A stretch of 64,000 bases of DNA. Source: Spirosoma sp. 48-14 (GTDB lineage: Bacteria; Bacteroidota; Bacteroidia; Cytophagales; Spirosomataceae). The stretch lies in contig NZ_MKUD01000058.1 in assembly GCF_001898575.1 (NCBI RefSeq), forward strand, positions 1 to 64,000, given 5' to 3'. Shown here piece by piece: positions 44,850-53,861 of the stretch; position 1 is the first letter of the stretch, and each line of letters starts with the position of its first letter. The notes under the pieces are model-generated. The model worked only from the letters and a program-made list of their open reading frames with translations. It ran no database searches and was not told the DNA's origin. The position numbers and the translations under genes are program-made.

Positions 44850-47630
44850 ATGGATCAGTATTCATATATTGCCAACTCTGATGCCGCTTACGTCGATCAA
44901 CTCTATCAGTCTTATAAGCAAGACCCTCAATCAGTTGATGAAAGCTGGCAACAATTTTTCAAAGGATTTGAATTTTCATTAACCTACGGCGAAACAGCCG
45001 GAGCGAGTAAGTCAAACGGCACCCCATCGAACGGTATCTCGGCTAATGGAAACGGACAGGCTACAGCCAGTAAACCTGTCGACGCATCGCATGCCGAAAA
45101 AGAGGTTTCGGTAGCCAGTCTGATTAAAGCCTACCGCTCACGTGGACACCTGCTGGCAAAAACGAATCCACTTAGAGAACGAAAAGACCGGCAACCCCGC
45201 GTCGATTTACCCGATTACGCCCTTTCTGAAGCCGATCTGGATACTGTATTCGAATCAGGTAAACTACTCGGCATTGGGCCCGCTACGCTACGGGTCATCA
45301 TGGATTCGCTACGGAAAATTTACGCAGGCGAAATCGGTTTCGAGTATATGTACATCCGTGAGCTGGATGTTAAAAACTGGTTGCGGAATAAAATCGAAAA
45401 GGAAGCGCTCGTTTTTGAACCCACACTCGACGAGAAAAAACGGATTCTTGAGAAACTCAATGAAGCCACTGTTTTTGAAAATTTCTTAGCCACCAAATAT
45501 TTAGGCCAGAAACGCTTTTCGCTCGAAGGGGGCGAAGTAACGATTCCAGCGCTCGATACCATCATCAGCCAGGCCGCCAACATGGGCGTTGAGGAAGTGA
45601 TGATTGGTATGGCGCACCGGGGTCGTTTGAACGTACTGGCCAACATCCTGGGTAAATCCTACGAATCCATTTTTGATGGGTTTGAAGGCAACGTACCCGA
45701 GCAGGTTCATGGCGATGGCGACGTAAAATATCACCTCGGCTATTCAAGCCTGACCGAAACCAAATCGGGCAAGCAGATCAGTGTGAAACTGGCCCCTAAC
45801 CCATCGCACCTCGAAGCGGTAAACCCTGTTGTCGAAGGGTTCGTCCGGGCACAGGCCGACGAAGAGTACAAGGGCGATTTCACCAAAATTCTGCCGATAC
45901 TGATCCATGGCGATGCCGCTGTGGCGGGTCAGGGCATTGTCTATGAGGTTACTCAGATGGCTAAACTAGCGGGTTACCAAACCGGCGGTACTGTCCACTT
46001 TGTGATCAACAACCAGATCGGCTTTACCACTGATTTCGACGATGCCCGTTCGTCGATCTACTGCTCCGACGTAGCCAAAATCGTGGATGCACCAATCTTC
46101 CACGTAAATGGCGACGACCCGGAAGCGGTTATTTTCTGCGCCAAACTGGCCGTTGAGTTCCGAGAGAAATTCAACCGGGATGTATTTATCGACATGGTCT
46201 GCTATCGTCGCTACGGACACAACGAATCCGATGAGCCGAAGTTTACGCAGCCAACGATGTATAACATCATCGACAAGCACGCCAATCCACGCGAAATCTA
46301 CAAAGAACTGCTCATCAAGCGGGGCGATGTAGATGCCGAACTGGCGCAGCGGATGGATACCGAATTTAAGAAACAATTGCAGGACCGGCTGGACCGCGTA
46401 AAGCAAAAAGCCGAAATCCCCTATAAACCCCTTCGACTGGACCGTGACTGGGCCGAGTTACGTTTCAGCGAGCCTGCCGATTTCGAAAAATCACCCGAAA
46501 CTGGTGTTTCGGCCGATGTACTCAACACGATTGGGCAAGCACTGGTTAAATTACCTGAAGGCTTTAAGCCGCTGAAGCAGATCGATAAGCTGCTGAAAGA
46601 TCGGCAGGCTATGCTGAACGACACCAAAACCGTGAACTGGGGCACAGCCGAATTACTGGCTTATGGGTCCATCCTGCTCGACGGAAAGCCAGTCCGGTTG
46701 AGTGGACAGGATGTTCAGCGGGGTACGTTCTCACACCGCCACGCGGTGTTGCACGATGCCGAAACCAATCAGACCTACTCGTCGCTCGACTTCATCAAAG
46801 AAGGGCAGCCGAAGTTTCAGATTTACAACTCGCTGCTGTCTGAATATGGCGTACTTGGCTTTGAGTATGGCTATGCGATGGCTACCCCGAATGCACTTGT
46901 CATCTGGGAAGCGCAGTTTGGCGATTTCTCAAACGGCGCTCAGTTGATTATCGACCAGTTCATTGCGGCTGGCGAATCGAAATGGGGTATTCAGAACGGG
47001 GTTGTGATGTTACTGCCACACGGTTACGAAGGCCAGGGACCGGAGCACTCCAACGCCCGGCCAGAGCGCTATCTGCAATTGTATGCCGAATACAATATGA
47101 CGGTAGCCAACATTACTACACCAGCCAATCTGTTCCACGCTATGCGTCGTCAGTTAGCCTGGTCGTTCCGTAAGCCACTGGCCATCATGTCACCCAAGTC
47201 GCTGCTTCGTCATCCGAAGTGCATTTCTCCGCTCGAAGACCTGACCAAAGGCTCATTCCAGGAGATCATTGACGATAGCTATGCGCAGGCCAAAAAGGTA
47301 AAACGCGTACTCTTCTGCACGGGTAAAGTGTATTACGACCTGCTCGAAAAACAACAGGCCGATCAACGTGACGATGTGGCCATTGTTCGTCTGGAGCAAC
47401 TGGCTCCGCTGCCTAAAACGCAACTGGATACCATCCTGGAGAAGTATAAAAAGGCGGAGAAATTCTGGGTGCAGGAAGAACCCGAAAATATGGGTTACTG
47501 GACGTACTTATTGCGTGTAGGTGTACATTTGCCAATCATTTCGCGCAAGGCTGCGGCTTCTCCCGCAACCGGTTATCCAAAAATTCATACTCAGGAACAA
47601 GCCGATATCGTTCGGAGAGCGTTTGAATAA
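44850..47630 (+). CDS. sucA: 2-oxoglutarate dehydrogenase E1 component
   Basis: Thiamine-diphosphate-dependent E1 of the 2-oxoglutarate dehydrogenase complex, 926 residues. It decarboxylates 2-oxoglutarate and transfers the succinyl group to the E2 lipoyl arm. The N-terminal YVDQLYQSYKQDPQSVDESWQ helix is the E2-docking segment of the family. The TPP-binding region shows GMAHRGRLNVLANI, HGDAAVAGQG and VCYRRYGHNESDEP, and the C-terminal domain has HGYEGQGPEHSNARPERYLQ and FRKPLAIMSPKSLLRHP. The length and motif order are normal. sucB follows after 97 bp, with an inverted repeat in that gap. It feeds the TCA cycle together with citrate synthase at the window end. Confidence 0.96.
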   Translation: MDQYSYIANSDAAYVDQLYQSYKQDPQSVDESWQQFFKGFEFSLTYGETAGASKSNGTPSNGISANGNGQATASKPVDASHAEKEVSVASLIKAYRSRGHLLAKTNPLRERKDRQPRVDLPDYALSEADLDTVFESGKLLGIGPATLRVIMDSLRKIYAGEIGFEYMYIRELDVKNWLRNKIEKEALVFEPTLDEKKRILEKLNEATVFENFLATKYLGQKRFSLEGGEVTIPALDTIISQAANMGVEEVMIGMAHRGRLNVLANILGKSYESIFDGFEGNVPEQVHGDGDVKYHLGYSSLTETKSGKQISVKLAPNPSHLEAVNPVVEGFVRAQADEEYKGDFTKILPILIHGDAAVAGQGIVYEVTQMAKLAGYQTGGTVHFVINNQIGFTTDFDDARSSIYCSDVAKIVDAPIFHVNGDDPEAVIFCAKLAVEFREKFNRDVFIDMVCYRRYGHNESDEPKFTQPTMYNIIDKHANPREIYKELLIKRGDVDAELAQRMDTEFKKQLQDRLDRVKQKAEIPYKPLRLDRDWAELRFSEPADFEKSPETGVSADVLNTIGQALVKLPEGFKPLKQIDKLLKDRQAMLNDTKTVNWGTAELLAYGSILLDGKPVRLSGQDVQRGTFSHRHAVLHDAETNQTYSSLDFIKEGQPKFQIYNSLLSEYGVLGFEYGYAMATPNALVIWEAQFGDFSNGAQLIIDQFIAAGESKWGIQNGVVMLLPHGYEGQGPEHSNARPERYLQLYAEYNMTVANITTPANLFHAMRRQLAWSFRKPLAIMSPKSLLRHPKCISPLEDLTKGSFQEIIDDSYAQAKKVKRVLFCTGKVYYDLLEKQQADQRDDVAIVRLEQLAPLPKTQLDTILEKYKKAEKFWVQEEPENMGYWTYLLRVGVHLPIISRKAAASPATGYPKIHTQEQADIVRRAFE

Positions 47631-47639
47631 ACATCCGGG

Positions 47640-47719
47640 TTTCGGTTTACAGTTTACGGTTGTCGGTTATCCCATTCGATACGACTAAGCTGTAAACCGA
47701 AAGCCGAAAACTGAAAACT
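47640..47719. repeat. inverted repeat between sucA and sucB
   Basis: tttcggtttacag (47640-47652) pairs with ctgtaaaccgaaa (47690-47702), and weaker copies of the accgaaa/tttcggt motif extend both ends to 47719. It fills most of the 97-bp gap between two genes of one complex, so it must be tolerated inside a transcribed unit. Confidence 0.65.
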
Positions 47720-47727
47720 ACAGAAAA

Positions 47728-49359
47728 ATGGCCGTTGACATGAAAATCCCTCCCGTGGGGGAATCGATTACCGAAGTAACTGTTGGCACCTGGTACAAAA
47801 AAGAAGGTGACCATGTAAAGATGGACGAGGTACTTTGCGGCCTCGACTCTGATAAAGCCACATTTGAACTAACGGCCGAAGCCGATGGCATTCTGCACAT
47901 CCTGGCTCAGGAAGGTGATGTGCTTCCAATTGGTGCCAGTATTTGTACCATCGACGATGGCGGTAGTGCCCCAGCGGCAACACCAGCGCCCGAAGCTAAA
48001 GCCGAAGCGCCAAAGCCAGCCGAACAACCTGCACCTGTTGCAGCATCGGCCCCGGTAGCCGTTGCCGAACCCGCCAAACCAGCGACTACCAGCGCTCAGG
48101 TAATTGAGGTTAAAGTTCCGGCCGTTGGCGAATCCGTTACCGAAGTAACGATTGCGTCTTGGAGCAAAAAAGACGGCGATTCCGTCGCACTTGATGAAGT
48201 ATTGTGCGAGCTCGAATCCGATAAAGCAACCTTCGAACTTCCTGCCGAAGCAGCCGGAACCCTACGCATTGTAGCGCAGGCCGGTGAAACGCTGCCTATT
48301 GGTGCAGTAATTGCCAAACTAGAAGTGGGTGCGGGAGCCACGGCACCAGCAGCGCCTGCCAATACGCCTACTCCGCAGCCAGCCGCTACCGAAGCACCTG
48401 CCTCAAACGGGCAGAATGGCTATGCCGCTCATTACCCATCACCAGCAGCCGCTAAAATTCTGGACGAAAAAGGCGTTAATGCACAAGCGGTTCAGGGTAC
48501 AGGCGTTGGCGGACGGATTACAAAAGAAGATGCTCAAAAAGCAACGCCAGCTCCGGCACAGCCAGCTACGCCAACCCCAGCACCAGCACCAGCTCAGCCA
48601 GCCGCATCAAAGCCAGCCACTCCGGCTCCGGCCCCAGCACCTGTAGCAACAGGTGGTAGCCGTAATCAACGTCGCGAAAAAATGACTTCGCTGCGTCGGA
48701 CGATTGCCCGGCGGCTGGTAGCGGTTAAAAATGAAACGGCTATGCTGACTACCTTCAACGAGGTAGACATGAAGCCGATCATGGACCTGCGGAACAAATA
48801 CAAAGATAAATTCAAGGAGAAACAGGGTGTAGGGCTTGGCTTTATGTCGTTCTTCACGAAAGCGGTTTGTATTGCGCTGAAAGACTTCCCAGCCGTAAAC
48901 GCGCAGATCGACGGCGAACAGATCGTTTATAACGATTTCTGTGATATTTCGGTAGCTGTTTCGACCGAGCGCGGTCTGGTGGTGCCGGTTATTCGGAATG
49001 CCGAACAGCTAAGTTTTGCCGGTATCGAGAAAGAAATTATTCGCCTGGCAGGTCTGGCCCGCGACAATAAGCTGACCATTGAGCAAATGACGGGCGGTAC
49101 GTTCACCATCACCAATGGCGGTGTATTTGGCTCGATGCTGTCGACCCCGATCATCAATGCTCCTCAGTCGGCCATTCTGGGGATGCACAACATTGTTGAA
49201 CGGCCTGTGGTTGTCGACGGTCAGATTGTCATCCGGCCCATCATGTATCTGGCATTGTCGTACGACCACCGGATCATCGACGGCAAAGAGTCGGTGAGCT
49301 TCCTGGTTCGCGTGAAGCAAATCCTGGAAGATCCTTCCCGAATTCTATTCGATATGTAA
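47728..49359 (+). CDS. sucB: dihydrolipoyllysine succinyltransferase (E2) with two lipoyl domains
   Basis: E2 core of the 2-oxoglutarate dehydrogenase complex, 543 residues. Two lipoyl domains occur in series, at 1-78 with lipoyl Lys43 (DSDKATFEL) and 124-200 with Lys166 (ESDKATFEL). They are joined by long Ala/Pro linkers. A peripheral-subunit binding domain lies at about 232-268 ([27 protein letters not shown]). The catalytic acyltransferase domain (about 315-543) has His in [17 protein letters not shown]. Most bacterial SucB proteins have one lipoyl domain; two are known in some lineages. It is cotranscribed with sucA and has its own terminator downstream. Confidence 0.96.
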   Translation: MAVDMKIPPVGESITEVTVGTWYKKEGDHVKMDEVLCGLDSDKATFELTAEADGILHILAQEGDVLPIGASICTIDDGGSAPAATPAPEAKAEAPKPAEQPAPVAASAPVAVAEPAKPATTSAQVIEVKVPAVGESVTEVTIASWSKKDGDSVALDEVLCELESDKATFELPAEAAGTLRIVAQAGETLPIGAVIAKLEVGAGATAPAAPANTPTPQPAATEAPASNGQNGYAAHYPSPAAAKILDEKGVNAQAVQGTGVGGRITKEDAQKATPAPAQPATPTPAPAPAQPAASKPATPAPAPAPVATGGSRNQRREKMTSLRRTIARRLVAVKNETAMLTTFNEVDMKPIMDLRNKYKDKFKEKQGVGLGFMSFFTKAVCIALKDFPAVNAQIDGEQIVYNDFCDISVAVSTERGLVVPVIRNAEQLSFAGIEKEIIRLAGLARDNKLTIEQMTGGTFTITNGGVFGSMLSTPIINAPQSAILGMHNIVERPVVVDGQIVIRPIMYLALSYDHRIIDGKESVSFLVRVKQILEDPSRILFDM

Positions 49360-49397
49360 TTCATACGTTGCTTGCTAAAAAGCAGCACGAAATTTTT

Positions 49398-49449
49398 AAC
49401 TCCGCGAAAGGCTGGGCGCCCCGTCCAAAACTTTCGCGGAGTTTTGTTT
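49398..49449 (+). terminator. intrinsic terminator after sucB
   Basis: aactccgcgaaag (49398-49410) pairs exactly with ctttcgcggagtt (49431-49443), followed by tttgtttt. It lies 39 bases after the sucB stop. Confidence 0.9.
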
Positions 49450-49530
49450 TCTAGGTATTTGCTTCGTTCTAATGATCGTTTTATGATCAGGTAAGTTTGT
49501 ATATTTGATCAGCCACTAACGATTCCAATC

Positions 49531-50136
49531 ATGACAGGCATTGTATTCCCGATTCCTTTTGAGCCTGGCGTTGACATGTTCGAGCAGATGCGACACATGA
49601 CAGCCGACGAGTTCTACTACTTCTGTCAGGAAAATGCTGATTATAAATTCGAGCGTGATGCGACCGGTAACATATTACCTATGGGACAAACAGGGGGCGA
49701 AACAGGAATTCGCAACAGTGAATTAACAACCGATTTAACGATATGGAATCGATCTACTAGCCTTGGACTCGTCTTCGATTCATCGACCGGGTTCAATTTG
49801 CCTAATGGGGCTACACGTAGTCCTGATGTTGCCTGGGTGAGCCACGATCAATGGAACCGAATCTCGCCCGATGAGCGAAAGAAATTTCCACCGCTTTGCC
49901 CCGAATTTGTCGTTGAGTTGCTAAGCGAATCGGATACTCTCAAAGGAACCGCCGACAAGATGCGGGAATACATGGACAATGGATGCCGATTAGCCTGGAT
50001 GATTGACCCTAAAACGGAGGAAGTGCGCATTTACCGGGCCGATGGATCGGTTAGCGTTGTACACGGTTTCGATACTAATCTGTCCGGCGAGGAGGTATTG
50101 CCCGGCTTTTCATTCAACCTACAATTATTGCGCTAA
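49531..50136 (+). CDS. Uma2 family (DUF820) endonuclease-like protein
   Basis: 201 residues with the PD-(D/E)XK fold of the Uma2 family. Motifs: FNLPNGATRSPDVAWVSHDQW with the metal Asp, PEFVVELLSESD with the metal Glu, then REYMDNGCRLAWMIDP and VRIYRADG. These match the family block order of a nuclease core, but the biological role of Uma2 proteins is unknown. The gene stands alone, convergent with the MFS transporter, whose stop lies 4 bp away. The start ATG at 49531 gives an 18-residue leader before the core. Confidence 0.88.
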   Translation: MTGIVFPIPFEPGVDMFEQMRHMTADEFYYFCQENADYKFERDATGNILPMGQTGGETGIRNSELTTDLTIWNRSTSLGLVFDSSTGFNLPNGATRSPDVAWVSHDQWNRISPDERKKFPPLCPEFVVELLSESDTLKGTADKMREYMDNGCRLAWMIDPKTEEVRIYRADGSVSVVHGFDTNLSGEEVLPGFSFNLQLLR

Positions 50137-50139
50137 TTG

Positions 50140-51399
50140 CTAACCTTCCTCCACATAGTCCATATCTTTCGTGAATGTCTCATCAAGGAACGAGAGAGCG
50201 ATCAAGGCAACAACAATGGTTAAAACACCGACGGTTAAAGCACTGTAGACGGTTCCTAATGATGGCTTCAACTGGACAAAAATGGCACTTAGCGGAATGG
50301 TGGCCGCCCGTACAAAATTCGGAATTGTAGTGGCTACGGTAGCCCGAAGATTGGTGCCGAAGAGTTCGGCCGCAATGGTCACGAATAAGGTCCAGTAGCC
50401 ATTCGCAAAGCCCAGACAAACACAGACCGCATAAAATAACGTCAGACGGCTGATGGGGGCCAACAGATACACCAGGATAAAGACGAAGGAAACCAGCATA
50501 AACAGCCGAATTACTTTTTTGCGGCTCCGCAACGACTGGCTCAGAAAACCACTGACCAGATCGCCCAACACCTGTCCCGAAAAACTCAGCATCACAGCCT
50601 TACCTGCAATAACGGGTTCAGTAAGTCCAATTGCTTTTCCTAACTCAGGGGAGAAGGTAATCAGGATACCAACTACAAACCAGATGGGTAACCCAACCAG
50701 AATGCATTGAAGGTACTTATTCCGACGGACCTTATCGCCAAACAAGGTTTGCACACTCCCTCGGGCGATAGCTCGCTGACTGGTTTTGACGAACAAGCCC
50801 GATTCCAGCACATTAAACCGCAGAATAAGCAACAGCAGTCCCAAACCACCACCGATGAAATAAGAGATGCGCCAGTCGAACAGATCGGCCATGAAATAGG
50901 CCAGAATAGCCCCCAGAACGCCCATCGTCGCCACAAGCGTAGTTCCGTACCCCCGAATTTCTTTCGGTAAAATCTCCGTCACAAGCGTTATACCAGCCCC
51001 TAACTCCCCGGCCAGGCCGATACCGGCAATAAACCGAAGCAGCACATACTGGTTTAGTGAGGTTACAAATCCATTGGCAATGTTGGCAAGTGAATACAAC
51101 AGAATGGAGCCAAACAGCACCGAAAGCCGCCCTCTCCGGTCACCCAGAATTCCCCAAAAGATTCCTCCAATCAGCAAGCCTGCCGTCTGTGTGTTTAAGA
51201 GTAACAACCCATCCCCCAATAGCCGGTCGCCATCGACACCAAGTGCTTTCAGGCTGGGAACCCGTACAACACTGAACAGGAACAGGTCATACATATCCAC
51301 CAGATAACCTAGCGCAGCCACCAGTACCGGAATTTGCAAAAGTTGACTTAGTACCGAGCGATTGGTTTTAATGGGTTCAGGCGTAATGAGAGGCTTCAT
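50140..51399 (-). CDS. MFS transporter, probably for a sugar acid or other organic acid
   Basis: 419 residues, about 12 membrane segments. The family motif A between TM2 and TM3 is GILGDRRGRLSVLFG; YLVDMYDLFLF in TM1 carries Asp residues as in metabolite:H+ symporters. Motif-like ELGAGITLVTEILPKEIRG follows in the TM4-5 loop. It is the last gene in a minus-strand cluster with Gfo/Idh oxidoreductase, SDR, old-yellow-enzyme and GH88 genes, so it probably imports the sugar acid they convert. A 28-bp perfect inverted repeat lies in the gap upstream. Substrate assignment is by context only. Confidence 0.87.
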   Translation of the reverse strand: MKPLITPEPIKTNRSVLSQLLQIPVLVAALGYLVDMYDLFLFSVVRVPSLKALGVDGDRLLGDGLLLLNTQTAGLLIGGIFWGILGDRRGRLSVLFGSILLYSLANIANGFVTSLNQYVLLRFIAGIGLAGELGAGITLVTEILPKEIRGYGTTLVATMGVLGAILAYFMADLFDWRISYFIGGGLGLLLLILRFNVLESGLFVKTSQRAIARGSVQTLFGDKVRRNKYLQCILVGLPIWFVVGILITFSPELGKAIGLTEPVIAGKAVMLSFSGQVLGDLVSGFLSQSLRSRKKVIRLFMLVSFVFILVYLLAPISRLTLFYAVCVCLGFANGYWTLFVTIAAELFGTNLRATVATTIPNFVRAATIPLSAIFVQLKPSLGTVYSALTVGVLTIVVALIALSFLDETFTKDMDYVEEG

Positions 51400-51413
51400 A
51401 CGGAAAGAGTTTT

Positions 51414-51495
51414 GTCTTCCCAGCGAAGGAAGTGTCTTAAACTGTCCTTACCTATTAATTAGGACGATTTAAGACACTTCCTTCGCTGGGAAGAC
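51414..51495. repeat. 28-bp-arm perfect inverted repeat
   Basis: Bases 51414-51441 (gtcttcccagcgaagga...) are the exact reverse complement of 51468-51495, and the stem continues as gtcct/aggac inside the loop. It lies between the MFS and Gfo/Idh genes. It is one of the longest perfect stems in the window and has a long AT-rich centre. Confidence 0.9.
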
Positions 51496-51504
51496 AGAAG
51501 AGAG

Positions 51505-52809
51505 TTACACTTTTTCGGGCACCACAAACGGAGCGCGGTACTTACGGGTAAGCATCTGATTGGCTTCTTTATCGCCAACGAATACTTCATTTTTCGGGTC
51601 AAAATGCAGGGTTCGGCCTAAGCGGTAAGAGATGTTACCAAGATGTGCGATACCCGAAGCGAGGTGTGCCGTTTCGACAGGGCCATTCTGCTTCGACTTA
51701 TCCCGCGAGCGTACACAGTCAATAAAATTGGCGTAATGATCGCCACCTGCTTTTCGGGCGGGGCCGGGCGTGCGTTCCTTGCCTAAGAAGGTTTTGTAAT
51801 CGTCATAGCCATTAATGACCATGTAGCCTTTGTCGCCGTAGAACAGGTTACCAATTTCCACGCCGTCTTCTTTATTGGTCATCCAGGGACGTACCTCAAA
51901 CTGAATCACTTTGCCCTGTGACGGATATTTATAGACGGACGTAAGGGTTTCGGGCGTTTCCTTGCAGTCGTTCCAGAGGAATTTGCCGCCAGACGATGTA
52001 ATCTCTTCGGGGAATCCTACATCCAGACCCCACATGCAAAGATCCGTTTCGTGAATGCCCTGATTACCAATGTCGCCATTACCGTAATCCCAGAACCAGT
52101 GCCAGTTGTAGTGAACGTAGTTTTTGCTGAACTCTTTTTCCTGGGCAGGACCTTGCCACAGATTCCAGTTCAGCTCGGCTGGAACCGGCGATTTGCCCAG
52201 ATCACCAATGCTTGGACGCCATTTAAATACCAATCCTCTAGCCATATAGACCTTACCGATCAGGCCATCCCGCAGGTGTTTGATGGCTTCCTGAATAGCC
52301 TCCGAGCTTCGTAGTTGTACGCCATGCTGCACAATTCGGTTGTAACGAGTGGCGGCTTCGACCAGTTTACGACCTTCATGAAGGTTATGAGCTCCGGGCT
52401 TTTCGACGTACACATCCTTGCCAGCCTGACACGCCCAGATAGCCGCCAGTGCATGCCAGTGGTTCGGGGTAGCAATGCTTACGGCGTCGATATTCTTATC
52501 GTCGTAAACCTGCCTTAAATCGCCGATGGTCTGCACTTTCCGGTTGTATTTCTTTTCAAAATCCGCAGCCCGCTCCTGAAGTACGTTGCTGTCGACATCA
52601 CAAAGCGTAACGACTTCAACATCTTTCAGCTTCGAAAATCCCTGAATGTGATCTTTCCCACGGCCATTGACTCCAATAACGGCAACCCGTACCCGGTCGT
52701 TAGCCCCAAACGCGTGAGCCGGAATGTAAGTTGGTAAGCCGAAGGCAGCTATGGAACCTACGGCAGCCGATTTAATAAATTTCCTACGAGATTCGTTTTG
52801 ACTCTCCAT
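51505..52809 (-). CDS. Tat-exported Gfo/Idh/MocA oxidoreductase
   Basis: 434 residues. A Tat signal (ESRRKFIKSAAVGSIAAFG) is followed by a mature start near HAFGANDRV. The NAD(P)-binding Rossmann fold starts VRVAVIGVNGRGKDH. The sugar-binding motif EKPGAHNLHEGRKL contains the conserved EKP. The C-terminal (alpha/beta) domain includes the HWFWDYGNGDIGNQGIHETD metal/substrate-like stretch. Such enzymes oxidise or reduce sugar hydroxyls with tightly bound NAD, in the periplasm when Tat-exported. It belongs to the sugar-acid cluster. The substrate is unknown. Confidence 0.9.
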   Translation of the reverse strand: MESQNESRRKFIKSAAVGSIAAFGLPTYIPAHAFGANDRVRVAVIGVNGRGKDHIQGFSKLKDVEVVTLCDVDSNVLQERAADFEKKYNRKVQTIGDLRQVYDDKNIDAVSIATPNHWHALAAIWACQAGKDVYVEKPGAHNLHEGRKLVEAATRYNRIVQHGVQLRSSEAIQEAIKHLRDGLIGKVYMARGLVFKWRPSIGDLGKSPVPAELNWNLWQGPAQEKEFSKNYVHYNWHWFWDYGNGDIGNQGIHETDLCMWGLDVGFPEEITSSGGKFLWNDCKETPETLTSVYKYPSQGKVIQFEVRPWMTNKEDGVEIGNLFYGDKGYMVINGYDDYKTFLGKERTPGPARKAGGDHYANFIDCVRSRDKSKQNGPVETAHLASGIAHLGNISYRLGRTLHFDPKNEVFVGDKEANQMLTRKYRAPFVVPEKV

Positions 52810-52993
52810 GTATAATTTTAGGATTTAGACGTTCCGAACGTTTGCATACCGTTCAATTCCTTTTGTCTATCGTAATACGTTAATGGGCTTAAATACGACT
52901 ATAGCAATCCGGCGAATCTGCGATGAGTTTCAGGATATAAAGAGGGGCGACACGGTAAACTAATCGAAAAACCAGCAACTGATTCTCAAAATC

Positions 52994-53764
52994 TTATAAA
53001 CGTGGCAATGTCATACCGCCATCTACCATAATGACCTGGCCTGTCGAATACGGGAAGTCGCCACGAGCCAGCGAAGCAACGGCACGCCCAACGTCGTCGG
53101 GAAGGCCCCATCGCTTTTGCACACACAATCCATCGGCAATCAACTTATCATATTTGGCCGTAACACCCGCCGTCATATCGGTCTGAATAATCCCCGGCCG
53201 AACCTCATAGACCGGAATATCGAACTCACCAAGCCGGGCGGCAAAGAGTTGAGTAGCCATGCTCAATCCAGCTTTCGCGACACAATATTCTCCCCGGTTG
53301 ACGGAAGCGACGGTAGCCGAAACCGACGAAATGGTAATGATTCGGGCCACAAAGTCAGGATTATCCCTTTTTTGCTCGATCATCCAGTTGGCAGCCCCCT
53401 GCGTCAGGAAGTAAGCTCCCTGTAAGTTGGTCGATACAACGTACTCAAAACTTTCTTCCGTGGCTTCCAGAATATCCCGACGCTCTTTGGGCGCAACACC
53501 AGCATTGTTCACCAGCACGTTCAATCGACCGAAATGTGCCTTTATCTTCTCCAGCATGGCCAGTCGATCTTCGCGCGATGCAATATCGCCAGGGCAATAA
53601 ATCACGTCTGCGCCCAGCGCCCGCAGGTTATCCAGTACATCAGTCACCAAGGTTTCGGGCCTAACCCCGTTGATTGCCAGATCGAAGCCTGCCTTTGCCA
53701 GATGTTCGGCAATACCATACCCAATGCCCCGGCTTCCTCCTGTTATAAGTGCAGTTCGTTTCAT
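52994..53764 (-). CDS. short-chain dehydrogenase/reductase
   Basis: 256 residues, classical SDR. The cofactor motif is TGGSRGIGYGIA with a following NNAG (VNNAGVAP). The catalytic Ser is in ITISSVSA and the Tyr-x-x-x-Lys pair is in EYCVAKAGL; the C-terminal end GQVIMVDGGMTL is the family signature. It probably oxidises or reduces a sugar or sugar-acid hydroxyl in the cytoplasm. The start at ATG 53764 was chosen as the longer frame to 53806 overlaps an inverted repeat and has no family support. It lies 184 bp upstream of the Gfo/Idh gene and 97 bp after the flavin oxidoreductase. Confidence 0.92.
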   Translation of the reverse strand: MKRTALITGGSRGIGYGIAEHLAKAGFDLAINGVRPETLVTDVLDNLRALGADVIYCPGDIASREDRLAMLEKIKAHFGRLNVLVNNAGVAPKERRDILEATEESFEYVVSTNLQGAYFLTQGAANWMIEQKRDNPDFVARIITISSVSATVASVNRGEYCVAKAGLSMATQLFAARLGEFDIPVYEVRPGIIQTDMTAGVTAKYDKLIADGLCVQKRWGLPDDVGRAVASLARGDFPYSTGQVIMVDGGMTLPRL

Positions 53765-53779
53765 TCTCAGTGATATCCA

Positions 53780-53860
53780 GTGATGTCGGGTTCTCAAACC
53801 CGACACTTATTTGATACATGTCGGGTTTGAGAACGGCTGCGGCCGACCGCCCGACATCAC
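53780..53860. repeat. interrupted perfect palindrome between SDR and flavin oxidoreductase genes
   Basis: Left arm 53780-53805 (gtgatgtcgggttctcaaac...) pairs with 53819-53833 and again with 53850-53860 (cccgacatcac), with a 16-base GC-rich insert cggctgcggccgaccg splitting the right arm. The insert itself has a small internal stem. It ends one base before the next gene's stop codon. Confidence 0.8.
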
Positions 53861-53861
53861 G

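Noticed and set aside
49531-50136. Uma2-like gene as a transposase or mobile element
   Set aside because: No terminal repeats or target duplications flank it; the fold matches the stand-alone Uma2 family.
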